The translations under genes were made by a program, and so were the position numbers. 64,000 nucleotides of DNA from assembly GCA_963831705.1 (NCBI GenBank), contig CAWHRE010000010.1:2046001-2110000 (forward strand). Reading direction: 5' to 3'. Origin of the DNA: DASQPR01 sp963831705. Its GTDB lineage: Bacteria; Actinomycetota; Actinomycetes; Mycobacteriales; Micromonosporaceae. The notes under the pieces are model-generated. The model saw only the letters and a program-made list of their open reading frames with translations. It did no database searches and was not told the origin of the DNA. This document shows positions 7,159 through 14,717 of the stretch, one piece after another; position 1 is the first letter of the stretch, and each line of letters starts with the position of its first letter.

Positions 7159-9663
7159 ATGGGGGGCGTGACACATGCGGTAGCCCCCACACGCGCCGGC
7201 CTGGTCCGGCCGAAGCTCGATCAAATCTGCGCCGATGCGGTCGACCTTGCGCGCGACGCGGTGACCGAAGACATCGCCGGTCCCTATATCGAGGCGACTG
7301 CCGAAGGCGAACGACTGGTCACGCATTACTTCGAGTGCACCATGATCGGCTATCGCGGCTGGCGGTGGGCGGTCACGGTCGCGCGTACGTCGAGGTCCAA
7401 ACAGGTCACGGTATGCGAGACCGTGCTGCTTCCCGGCCCCGATGCGCTGACGACGCCCGACTGGCTGCCGTGGAATGAGCGCGTACAGCCTGGTGATCTT
7501 GGGGTTGGCGATCTCATGCCGACCGCGGCCGACGATGACCGACTGGTCCCGGGCTACCTGCTCTCGGAGGACCCGGCCGTCGACGACGTGGTGTGGGAAC
7601 TCGGCCTCGGGCGGGTGCGTGTGATGTCCCGCGACGGCCGAATCGATGCGGCCGAGCGCTGGTACGAGGGCGATCACGGCCCGCAAGCACCGATCGCGAC
7701 GGCGGCTCCGTCGAATGCCCGCTGTGTGTCGTGCGGCTTCTACCTGCCCATGGCCGGGTCCATGGGCGCACTGTTCGGGGCCTGCGCGAACCTGTACGCG
7801 CCGGACGACGGCCGCGTGGTGTCGGCCGATCATGGCTGCGGGGCCCATTCGGAAGTGCTGATCGAGCAGGTTGTCGAGGTCGACGAAGCGCCGACGATCT
7901 ACGACGACGCGGAGATCGAGCCGGTCGGCGTCACAGCCGCGTTCGGCCCGCTCGAAGCCGCGTTGGACATTGAGCCGGCCGTACCGGCTGATGATCTGGC
8001 GGTTGCGACCGACGAGCCTGCCGTTCCCCTGGTGTCGGCTGACGATCTTGCTTTGGTGAACGACGACACTCTGTCGAACGACGATCTTGCCGTCGCGGCG
8101 GAAGAGTTGGCGCTGGCAGCCTCGGCCGAGGACGCCGCCGTTGCGATCGATCCGGATGATGTCCCGGCGCAGGTCCTGTCGTCGGTTGCGGCGACGTTGT
8201 TCGACGTCGACGCGGCGGATGAGGCCGGCCCGGACGTGGCGGTCGAGACGTTTGACGCCGCGTCCGACGTCTCCGAACCTGAGTACGGCACTGACGCCGG
8301 ATCGATCTTCGATGCCGGATCGGCTGGGGTCGCCTCCGACCCTGCGGCCGAGTTCGAGACGGATCGGGCGGCCGAGACGCTTGAGCGTGACGCAGACGCG
8401 GATCTCGAATCTGGCGGCTTGGTCGGGGATGTCGCACCTGAGTTCGGTGCCGAGGCCACGCCGATCGATGTGACGGCGGTTCCTGAGTTCGATCCGAGCG
8501 GGGACCCTGGTGACGTGGCCGAGTCTGCGCCGACCGAGCCGGCGTCCGCTCCTGAGTTCGATTCGAACGGCGAGCACGTTGTGGGCTACGGCGACCTGGC
8601 GGAATTTGGGGCCGAGTCGGATTCGGGTGGCGATGTCGGCCAGGAGCCGGCCGACAACGTATCGCAGGTCATCGGCGAGGCTGAGCTGGGTGACGCTGAA
8701 CCGGAGTTTGTTGCTGAGACCGGGCTTGCCGACGTTGAGCCTGGGCTTGCCGATGGCGCTGAGGTTGACCACGTTGAGCCGGAGTTCGCTGGCGATACCG
8801 GGCGCGCCGATGCCGAGACTGTCGCGGACGCTGAGCCGGAATTCGCCGGCGAGGCCGGCCTTGACCACGCTGAGCCGGGGTTCGCTGGCGACGTTGAGCC
8901 TGCCGATGCTGGGCCGGAGTTTGTTGACAACTTCGAATCGGCGTTTGTTGCCGAGACAGGCCAAGCTGGCGCGGAGTCCGTTGCCGACGTCGGCGAGGCC
9001 TGGCAAGCCGACGCTGAGTCAAGTGACGACGCCGAGCCCTCATCCGACGGCGACCTGGCCGAGGCAGTTTCGGACGACGAGCAGGTCGTCGTGGACGTAG
9101 ACACGGTCGCCGAAACCGCGACCGAAGGTGACGTCGAGACGTTCGCGGAAGATGCGCCCGATTTCGTCGCGGAACCGTTCCAGACTGCCATGCACGACGT
9201 GCCTCTTTCGGACGGTCCCGACGACCGGCGCGAAGCAGAAAATGCCGAAGTTGCGACGGAGACCGATTCCGCCGTCGAGCCGGTCGACGAGCGTCCTTAT
9301 GACGTCGAGCCGGCGTCCGGAGACACCGAGGACCTGTCGGCAATCGTTGTCGAGCCGGCCGGCGGAGAGCTGTTCGAGCCGATCCCGGTTGAGCCCGCCG
9401 GAGGTGAGCTGCCCGAGCCGACTCCGGTCGAGGAGGCGCAATCGGACGTTGCCGACCTCGGTTCGGACTATGGCGACCAGCCCGAAGTGCCGAGCGAGTT
9501 CGATCTCGGCTCCGAGGTCCCGCCCGTTGCCGAGAACGAGGCGGCCCGCACTCTCGAGCGCACCGAGCCGTTCGCGGAAGACGTGGCGGACGTTTCGCAG
9601 CCGGTCGAGCTCGCTCCGTACGCCGAGTCCGACCAGCCCGAAACCGACGAGTACACCGACTGA
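7159..9663 (+). CDS. DUF3027 protein with very long acidic repeat tail
   Basis: An 834-residue protein. Residues 1-~245 are the DUF3027 domain: AVDLARDAVTEDIAGPYIEA, a central segment rich in Trp (YRGWRWAVTVAR), and a Cys/His-rich end (CVSCGFYLP, FGACANLYAP, DHGCGAHSE) that may bind zinc. Residues ~260-834 are an Ala/Asp/Glu/Val-rich tail of degenerate ~15-20-residue units built around EPEFAGE, ADAEP and FVAETG, probably disordered and strongly negative. Known homologues are mostly domain 1 with a shorter tail, so this tail is unusual. The start may be ATG 7159 or GTG 7168. Its stop TGA (9661-9663) is the first part of a half palindromic element. Function unknown. Confidence 0.85.
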   Translation: MGGVTHAVAPTRAGLVRPKLDQICADAVDLARDAVTEDIAGPYIEATAEGERLVTHYFECTMIGYRGWRWAVTVARTSRSKQVTVCETVLLPGPDALTTPDWLPWNERVQPGDLGVGDLMPTAADDDRLVPGYLLSEDPAVDDVVWELGLGRVRVMSRDGRIDAAERWYEGDHGPQAPIATAAPSNARCVSCGFYLPMAGSMGALFGACANLYAPDDGRVVSADHGCGAHSEVLIEQVVEVDEAPTIYDDAEIEPVGVTAAFGPLEAALDIEPAVPADDLAVATDEPAVPLVSADDLALVNDDTLSNDDLAVAAEELALAASAEDAAVAIDPDDVPAQVLSSVAATLFDVDAADEAGPDVAVETFDAASDVSEPEYGTDAGSIFDAGSAGVASDPAAEFETDRAAETLERDADADLESGGLVGDVAPEFGAEATPIDVTAVPEFDPSGDPGDVAESAPTEPASAPEFDSNGEHVVGYGDLAEFGAESDSGGDVGQEPADNVSQVIGEAELGDAEPEFVAETGLADVEPGLADGAEVDHVEPEFAGDTGRADAETVADAEPEFAGEAGLDHAEPGFAGDVEPADAGPEFVDNFESAFVAETGQAGAESVADVGEAWQADAESSDDAEPSSDGDLAEAVSDDEQVVVDVDTVAETATEGDVETFAEDAPDFVAEPFQTAMHDVPLSDGPDDRREAENAEVATETDSAVEPVDERPYDVEPASGDTEDLSAIVVEPAGGELFEPIPVEPAGGELPEPTPVEEAQSDVADLGSDYGDQPEVPSEFDLGSEVPPVAENEAARTLERTEPFAEDVADVSQPVELAPYAESDQPETDEYTD

Positions 9664-9673
9664 TCCTGGAGTT
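9661..9673. repeat. dispersed palindromic element, left half only
   Basis: TGATCCTGGAGTT (13 bases) matches the left arm of the dispersed palindrome, with no right arm nearby. Its first three bases are the stop codon of the DUF3027 gene. A full copy follows about 200 bases downstream. Confidence 0.65.
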
Positions 9674-9867
9674 GTCGTTCACCGCCCGGCGATGGATACG
9701 TTGGCGACAGGTGGTGACCACGAACGACGCAGGGCTCTGTGCGAGTCCAAGGTTCGCAGAATCCGTGGATTACGGCCCGTCGGGCGGCCTCGGCTTGCGG
9801 TCTCCACGCGCGTGCGGCTTGCGCAGATCGCGATTCTTGGCACCGCTGGATGCTCGAGCGATGCCCA

Positions 9868-9927
9868 AGTTGATCCTGGAGTTAGTGGCACGCCACGCCG
9901 TCGAAGCGCTAACTAACTCCAGGATCA
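9868..9927. repeat. dispersed palindromic element, copy 2
   Basis: The left arm AAGTTGATCCTGGAGTTAGT (9868-9887) and right arm AACTAACTCCAGGATCA (9911-9927) flank a 23-base centre containing ACGCCGTCGAAGCGC. The right arm runs directly into an 18-base tandem array that reuses its last bases (AGGATCA). Confidence 0.9.
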
Positions 9928-9979
9928 TCCAGGCGAGCAGGATCATCCACGTGAGCAGGATCATCCAGGCGAGCAGGAT
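9921..9979. repeat. 18-base tandem repeat, three units plus a partial
   Basis: Units AGGATCATCCAGGCGAGC at 9921-9938, 9939-9956 (two substitutions, ACGTGAGC at the end) and 9957-9974, followed by AGGAT. The array begins within the right arm of palindromic copy 2, so it probably arose by slippage from the element end. Confidence 0.85.
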
Positions 9980-10040
9980 GGACCCGGCCTGGGCGACGAG
10001 GACCAAACCTGGGCCTAGGCGAGTGGGATCAACCTGCGGA

Positions 10041-10454
10041 TTAGGCCAGTTTGGCGGTTAGCGTGATCTCGACCGCCGCGAGGGCCTTGGAGACCGGGCA
10101 GTTTGCCTTCGCGGTTTCGGCGAAGCCGACGAACTCGTCGTTGGTGATTCCGGGGACGTCACCAACCGTGTCCAGCTCGATCTTGTCGATGCCGCCCGGA
10201 CCGAGATGTACGGCCGCGCTTGTGTTGATCGAGGTGGGCGTATGTCCGGCCTGACCGAGGATATTGGACAGTGCCATCGAGAAGCAGCCCGCGTGAGCTG
10301 CGGCGATGAGCTCCTCCGGGTTGGTGCCGTCGCCCGACTCGAAGCGGGAGCGATACGAGAAATTCCCCTCGTACGCGCCGGACCCCAGCTTCATCGTGCC
10401 GGCGCCCTCTTTGATCGTGCCTTGCCATTGCGCTGTTGAGGTTCTAGTTGGCAT
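10041..10454 (-). CDS. OsmC family peroxiredoxin
   Basis: A 137-residue OsmC/Ohr-fold protein that reduces organic hydroperoxides using two conserved cysteines. The first lies in GTNPEELIAAAHAGCFSMAL (residues ~45-64) and the second in ANCPVSKAL (near residue 120). I chose ATG 10454 (MPTRTSTAQW), which matches the usual family start; the longer frame adds 25 unrelated residues. It is convergent with DUF3027 and shares orientation with the DUF2530 gene 10 bases upstream, so the two may be co-transcribed. Confidence 0.93.
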   Translation of the reverse strand: MPTRTSTAQWQGTIKEGAGTMKLGSGAYEGNFSYRSRFESGDGTNPEELIAAAHAGCFSMALSNILGQAGHTPTSINTSAAVHLGPGGIDKIELDTVGDVPGITNDEFVGFAETAKANCPVSKALAAVEITLTAKLA

Positions 10455-10464
10455 GGACTCGACG

Positions 10465-10755
10465 CTATCCGATGGGTTCCGCGGGTGCAGCGGAAGCTGC
10501 CGCGCGTCGTTCCCGTCGGTGCCGGTCATGGACGATCATCGTGGCGAGTCCCGGGAACCCAGCGAGGAAGCCGGCGAGGCAGATCCAGAGCCAGTCGGTG
10601 TGGCCGTGCGCCGTCAGCGTCGAGTGGAAGCCGAGCAACACCAGTCCGACGACCGCCCAGATCGCCATGCCGCCGATCGCGAACGGGACCGTCGGCGGGT
10701 CGAGCGGCTTGAGCTGGCGGAGAGGCGTTGCGCCGGGATGAGGAACGGAGGCCAC
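10465..10755 (-). CDS. DUF2530 small membrane protein
   Basis: A 96-residue protein with two predicted membrane helices (FAIGGMAIWAVVGLVLLGF and the segment around WLWICLAGFLAGFPGLA) separated by a short polar loop. It starts with KPLDPPTVPF-type sequence typical of the DUF2530 family (M. tuberculosis Rv0879c). Its place beside a MarR gene also matches that neighbourhood. Function unknown. It is divergent from the SIR2-like gene, with a 131-base shared upstream region. Confidence 0.8.
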   Translation of the reverse strand: MASVPHPGATPLRQLKPLDPPTVPFAIGGMAIWAVVGLVLLGFHSTLTAHGHTDWLWICLAGFLAGFPGLATMIVHDRHRRERRAAASAAPAEPIG

Positions 10756-10886
10756 ATGCGCAGCGTAAATGATGCTCTAGACGAAACGTATACGCGTGAC
10801 TAGTTTCACTTGCGTCACCGACGTAAATCGATTAGAACTGGTGTTCGATAATTGTGGGAGCAAGACAGCCCACAAGGAGAGTCGAG

Positions 10887-11912
10887 TTGCCGATCAGCAC
10901 AAGCCTGCTACCGCCGTGGCGCGTCGTCGCCGCGACGGGCAATTGGGACACGTTATTTCTCGGCAACGGCGCCAGCGCGAACGTGTCGAAGAACTTCTCG
11001 TATGACTACCTGTTCGACCAGGCCGATCTTTCGGTCAACGCGAAGAAGGTGTTCACCGAGTTTCGGACGACCAACTTCGAACTCGCCCTCGAGTTGCTCG
11101 GCGATGCTCAGCGGGTGTGTAACGCGCTCGGCACGCCGCGATCGAGCGCTCGGTTGATGGCGGCGGAGTACGCGAACATTCGCGACGCGCTGTTCGAAGC
11201 GGTCAACCGTACGCATGTGAAGTGGGAAGAGATTCCGGAGTCGACCCGGCACCACGTCGCCGACGTGCTGCTCGGCTACCGGAAGGTGTTCACGACGAAC
11301 TATGACCTTCTGGTGTACTGGAGCCTGCTCTCCCGCGGGCATTTTGCCGCCTTCACCGATTTCTTCATCCGGGACGAGCCGTCGGACCCGATCATCTTCG
11401 ACGTGACGGCACAGCCGTCCGCGGCCCGGTTCCGTAACCGTACGCAGCTCTACCACCTGCACGGCGGACTGCATTTGTGGCGCGACGAACGTACGGGTGC
11501 GACCGGCAAGTGGGATCGCGTCGAGGGGATGGATCTCGTCGGGCTGGAAGATCGCTTCCGCGAGCGGCCTGAACGTCAGCCGTTGCTGGTCAGCGAGGGT
11601 ACGACGACCGACAAGCTGCGGGCGATCCGCAGTAACGACTACTTGTCGTTCGCGTTGGCGCAGCTGTCCCGGGATCGCGGAAACATGGTGATCTTCGGCT
11701 GGTCGTTCGGCCCGCAGGACTCGCACATCACGGACGCGATCAACAACAGCTTCCGGCGCCGGATTGCGATCTCGATGCGGCCGTCCACGACAAAGCGCAT
11801 GCGTCGCGTACAGGCGGATCTGATCGCCCGCCTGGACCGGCATGAAGTCCTCTTCTTCAACGCCGAGACACACCCCATCGGCGATCCCACGCTGACCGTA
11901 GACGCGTTGTGA
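10887..11912 (+). CDS. SIR2-like DUF4917 family protein
   Basis: A 341-residue protein probably starting at TTG 10887: AAGGAG at 10874-10879 lies seven bases upstream, while the GTG at 10854 has no ribosome binding site. Segments match the SIR2-like fold: FLGNGASANVSKNFSYDYLF near the N-terminus (nucleotide loop), VFTTNYDLLVYWSL (~residue 140), LYHLHGGLHLW (~200, His-Gly at the catalytic position) and MVIFGWSFGPQDSHI (~275). DUF4917 belongs to this clan, and several SIR2-like proteins are NAD-consuming anti-phage effectors; that role is only inferred here. No obvious partner gene is adjacent. It interrupts an otherwise core gene order. Confidence 0.75.
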   Translation: MPISTSLLPPWRVVAATGNWDTLFLGNGASANVSKNFSYDYLFDQADLSVNAKKVFTEFRTTNFELALELLGDAQRVCNALGTPRSSARLMAAEYANIRDALFEAVNRTHVKWEEIPESTRHHVADVLLGYRKVFTTNYDLLVYWSLLSRGHFAAFTDFFIRDEPSDPIIFDVTAQPSAARFRNRTQLYHLHGGLHLWRDERTGATGKWDRVEGMDLVGLEDRFRERPERQPLLVSEGTTTDKLRAIRSNDYLSFALAQLSRDRGNMVIFGWSFGPQDSHITDAINNSFRRRIAISMRPSTTKRMRRVQADLIARLDRHEVLFFNAETHPIGDPTLTVDAL

Positions 11913-11952
11913 CCAGGCTCATTCGGAATATTCATGTGGTTAGCCACGCTCA

Positions 11953-11965
11953 TTAGTTAGGCTAA
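11953..11965 (+). promoter_or_regulatory. candidate MarR operator upstream of the marR gene
   Basis: TTAGTTAGGCTAA contains inverted TTAG/CTAA half-sites and lies four bases before the GTG start of the MarR gene. Related CTAGYTAAG sequences precede the next gene. Position and similarity suggest autoregulation; this is inference. Confidence 0.4.
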
Positions 11966-11969
11966 GCAT

Positions 11970-12392
11970 GTGAGTGCCGAGGAGGTAGCGACCAATCTGC
12001 AGGACGGGATCACCCGTCTGAACCGCCGGCTGCGTCAAGTACGTCCGCTGGGGGAGATCACGCAGTCCCAGCTTTCCGCGCTGGTCAGCCTTCACCTGGC
12101 CGGATCGCTGACGCCGACCGAATTGGCCGAGGTCGAGCGGGTCCAGCCGCCGACGATGACGAAGATCGTCGCCAAGCTGGAGTCCAGAGGACTGGTCGAG
12201 CGTGCACCCCATCCGACCGACGGCCGGCAGAGCGTCCTTTCGCTCACGGCGGCCGGTCACGCCGCGCTCGCTGAGCAGCGCCGGGTCAAGGACGCATGGC
12301 TCACGCGACGGCTCGCTGATCTCAGCGACGACGAACGTACGACGCTACAAACCGCATCCGAGTTGTTGATCCGGTTGGCGCGCGAGAGCTAG
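11970..12392 (+). CDS. MarR family transcriptional regulator (Rv0880-like)
   Basis: A 140-residue winged-helix regulator starting at GTG 11970. The DNA-binding region spans ~35-100 (SQLSALVSLHLAGSLTPTEL, then PPTMTKIVAKLESRGLVERA and the wing PTDGRQSVLSLT). The conserved neighbourhood with DUF2530 matches M. tuberculosis Rv0880. The MFS exporter gene begins 43 bases downstream on the same strand, so the usual MarR-efflux arrangement applies, and two CTAGYTAAG repeats in the gap suggest direct control. The ligand is unknown. Confidence 0.9.
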   Translation: MSAEEVATNLQDGITRLNRRLRQVRPLGEITQSQLSALVSLHLAGSLTPTELAEVERVQPPTMTKIVAKLESRGLVERAPHPTDGRQSVLSLTAAGHAALAEQRRVKDAWLTRRLADLSDDERTTLQTASELLIRLARES

Positions 12393-12418
12393 CTAAGAAA
12401 GCGCGAAAACTAGTTAAG
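12389..12418 (+). promoter_or_regulatory. twin CTAGYTAAG repeats between marR and MFS gene
   Basis: CTAGCTAAG (12389-12397) and CTAGTTAAG (12410-12418) are direct repeats 21 bases apart, about two helical turns. The first overlaps the marR stop codon. They resemble TTAGTTAGG upstream of marR, so they are candidate sites for that regulator. Confidence 0.4.
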
Positions 12419-12435
12419 GAAGAAGGCACGAGCCT

Positions 12436-13788
12436 GTGCAGGCACGGTGGAAAACTACATTCCGGGCGTTGAGCGTACGCAACTTCCGTCTCTTCGCGAC
12501 CGGGCAACTGATCTCGTTGCTCGGCGGATGGATGCAGATCACCGCGCAGGACTGGCTCGTCCTGAAGCTCACGCACAACTCACCGACCGCACTCGGGTAC
12601 GTGATCGCGCTCCAATTCCTGCCGGTTCTCCTTCTCTCGCTCTACGGCGGGAAGCTCGCCGATCGGTTCGACAAGCGGCGCCTGCTCATGATCGCGAACT
12701 CCGCGTACGGGCTGCTTGCCCTGCTCATGGGTGTCCTGGTGGTCAGCGGCTCGGTGCGGCTCTGGCACGTGCTTGTGTTTGCCGCGCTGTACGGCATGGT
12801 CAACTCCGTGGAGACGCCGACCCGGCAATCGTTCGTGTCCGAGCTGGTTGGGCGTGACCTCCTGCCGAACGCGCTCGGGCTCTCCGGCGCGACGTTCAAC
12901 TCGGCACGAATCATCGGCCCGGCCATCGGCGGCCTCGTGATCGCGCGCCTCGGCACCGGCGAGGCGTTCATCGTGAACGGCTTCTCGTTCATCGCACCGC
13001 TTATCGCGATCAGCCGGATGGATCCGAGCAAGCTGCACCGCAAGGCGCTCGGTGGGGTCGCGGCCGGAGAGGCCAAGATCATTGACGGTCTACGGTACGT
13101 CCGGCAGCGCGCCGATCTGTTGATGCCGATCGTCCTGATGCTGATCGTCGGCATGGTGGCCTTCAACTTCCAGATCACGCTGGCGCTGATGGCAAAGAAC
13201 GTGTTCCACACCCAAGCGGACAAGTTCGGCCTGCTCACCACCGCTCTCGCGATCGGTGCCCTGATCGGCGCGTTCGCCGGGAGCGCGCGAAAGGCTCGAC
13301 CGTCGGCGTGGCTGGTCCTGGTGACCGGCATGGTGTTCGGTGCGCTTGAGGTAGCGGTCGGATTCGCGCCCACGTTCACGACGATGGCCATCGTGCTCGT
13401 ACCGGCTGGGTTCTTCATGGTTTATTTCGCCCAAGCGACGAACCAGCGCGTTCAAATGGGGACGAGCTCCGCATTCCGTGGCCGGGTGATGGCGCTGTAT
13501 GTGCTTGTCTTCCTTGGCACCACGCCAATCGGCGCGCCGCTGGTCGGCTGGACCGCGGAAGCGTTCGGTACGCGGGCCGCGATCTGGCTCGGCGGCCTGA
13601 TCGCGGTGGTAACCGCGGCGGTCATCCTCGTGTACGAGATCCGCCGTACCGGTGGCCGGGTGGAAGCCACAATTCGACCGCTGCGGATCAGGATGACCGA
13701 GCCGGTGGTATCGCTCGTCGCGGTGACAGCCGACGCCGAAGAAGCGTCTCCGACTGCCGAAGCGGCCCTGGTGGCAAGCCGGTCGTAG
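12436..13788 (+). CDS. MFS exporter, EntS-like (MFS_3)
   Basis: A 450-residue protein with about twelve membrane helices, starting at GTG 12436 after an AAGG ribosome binding site. Family features include FRALSVRNFRLFATGQLISL at the N-terminus, GGKLADRFDKRRLL after helix 2 and PTRQSFVSELVGRDLLPNAL between helices 4 and 5, all typical of the DUF894/enterobactin-exporter branch. The last ~45 residues are a polar tail. It is paired with the upstream MarR regulator and probably exports a drug-like or siderophore-like compound; the substrate cannot be read from sequence. Confidence 0.88.
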   Translation: MQARWKTTFRALSVRNFRLFATGQLISLLGGWMQITAQDWLVLKLTHNSPTALGYVIALQFLPVLLLSLYGGKLADRFDKRRLLMIANSAYGLLALLMGVLVVSGSVRLWHVLVFAALYGMVNSVETPTRQSFVSELVGRDLLPNALGLSGATFNSARIIGPAIGGLVIARLGTGEAFIVNGFSFIAPLIAISRMDPSKLHRKALGGVAAGEAKIIDGLRYVRQRADLLMPIVLMLIVGMVAFNFQITLALMAKNVFHTQADKFGLLTTALAIGALIGAFAGSARKARPSAWLVLVTGMVFGALEVAVGFAPTFTTMAIVLVPAGFFMVYFAQATNQRVQMGTSSAFRGRVMALYVLVFLGTTPIGAPLVGWTAEAFGTRAAIWLGGLIAVVTAAVILVYEIRRTGGRVEATIRPLRIRMTEPVVSLVAVTADAEEASPTAEAALVASRS

Positions 13789-13864
13789 ATTTCCGGCCGT
13801 CGATCGCACGGTGGCACAAAATATTGCTGGCGGTTACCGGCTGATCGGCATAGCGTGACTAATC

Positions 13865-14320
13865 GTGGCCGTGGTCGAGGCGTTGGCGATCGTTCTGGCG
13901 CTGGTGGCGCTGGCGATGTTGCCGTGCCTGCTCGTGTTCCTCGTCTTCGTCGACGCGTTCGTGCGTACATTCCAGCGACAGCGACAACGCATCCGCCGCG
14001 AGGCGCATCTCGCCTCGGACGCGCCGGTCGATTCAACGGTCACCGAACCGGAGACGATCGGTCCGCCGCTGGAGCGCATTGCTGCCGAGATCCACCGGCT
14101 GAGCCGAGCGCGCCGGATCTGCGAATCCGGGACGCCGCGTTTCGTCGCCGCCACCAGGGCGTACGACCGCAGACTCGCGTACGCGTGCCGCGCCCTCGAA
14201 GTCGACGAGCACATGGACGGCCTGACCGGCGTTGATCTGGACCTGGAACGCCTGCGCGTAGAAGGCTTGCTCCTAGAGGCCGGCTTCGTCCTGGACACCG
14301 ACAGCACCCGTCCCCTGTAA
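13865..14320 (+). CDS. hypothetical protein with N-terminal membrane anchor
   Basis: A 151-residue protein starting at GTG. Residues 4-32 are strongly hydrophobic (ALAIVLALVALAMLPCLLVF) followed by basic residues (QRQRQRIRR), predicting a single N-in helix with the remainder cytoplasmic. The soluble part is charged and probably helical (PLERIAAEIHRLSRARRICE; DRRLAYACRALEVDEHMDGL). I do not recognise a named family, though similar small anchored proteins are common in actinobacteria. It lies 76 bases after the MFS gene and 43 before the HAD fragment. Confidence 0.65.
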   Translation: MAVVEALAIVLALVALAMLPCLLVFLVFVDAFVRTFQRQRQRIRREAHLASDAPVDSTVTEPETIGPPLERIAAEIHRLSRARRICESGTPRFVAATRAYDRRLAYACRALEVDEHMDGLTGVDLDLERLRVEGLLLEAGFVLDTDSTRPL

Positions 14321-14363
14321 CTCCGCAAAACTCGCCGCACCGCACCTGGCATCATGTTTTGGT

Positions 14364-14717
14364 ATGGGGAAGCCGGTCACGCACATCCTGTTTGATTTCT
14401 TCGGCACGCTTGTGGCGTACGACCGGCATGCGACACCGGTGGCTGAGCGATGCGCCCGGTACCTGACGTCGATCCATCCGATGGTTCCCGCACTGGTCAA
14501 GGAACTCTCTGGTCGCTTCCGGCTCGGCGTCGAACCGTCGCAGGCGGCGTTCGTCGGTGACACGTACGACGCGGACTTCGTCGGGCCACAGGCCCACGGC
14601 ATGTACGCGTTCCTGATCGACCCCGATGACCGGTACGCCGACGTACCACCGCAGCAGCGTCTCCGTACGATCGATGAACTCCCGGCGCGGCTGATGCGAT
14701 CGGCGCGGCTCGCGTGA
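14364..14717 (+). pseudogene. HAD hydrolase with internal deletion of the cap region
   Basis: A 117-residue frame. It opens with HAD motif I (THILFDFFGTLVAYD, residues ~6-20) and by residue ~57 is already in the motif III/IV region (VEPSQAAFVGDTYDADFVGP), ending with an intact C-terminus (MYAFLIDPDDRYADV). About 100-120 residues that normally separate these, including motif II and the cap, are missing although the frame is preserved. A clean in-frame deletion is the simplest explanation, and the product is probably inactive. It overlaps the next gene by four bases (GTGA), so coupling is retained. Confidence 0.7.

Larger units (their letters stand above)
9664..10040. other. 377-bp convergent intergenic region carrying repeats
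   Basis: This gap between the convergent DUF3027 and OsmC genes contains a half palindrome (9661-9673), a full palindromic element (9868-9927) and an 18-base tandem array (9921-9979). Between 9674 and 9867 I see no gene, RNA or other structure I can support. Short ORFs here lack ribosome binding sites. Confidence 0.6.

Noticed and set aside
6841..9006. 721-residue open frame on the minus strand opposite the DUF3027 gene
   Set aside because: It is an antisense shadow of a GC-rich coding region, has Arg/Leu-rich sequence without family features and overlaps two confidently assigned genes.
8669..9721. 350-residue Arg-rich minus-strand frame in the acidic repeat region
   Set aside because: It is the reverse reading of Asp/Glu codons; a protein about one third Arg with no motif is not credible.
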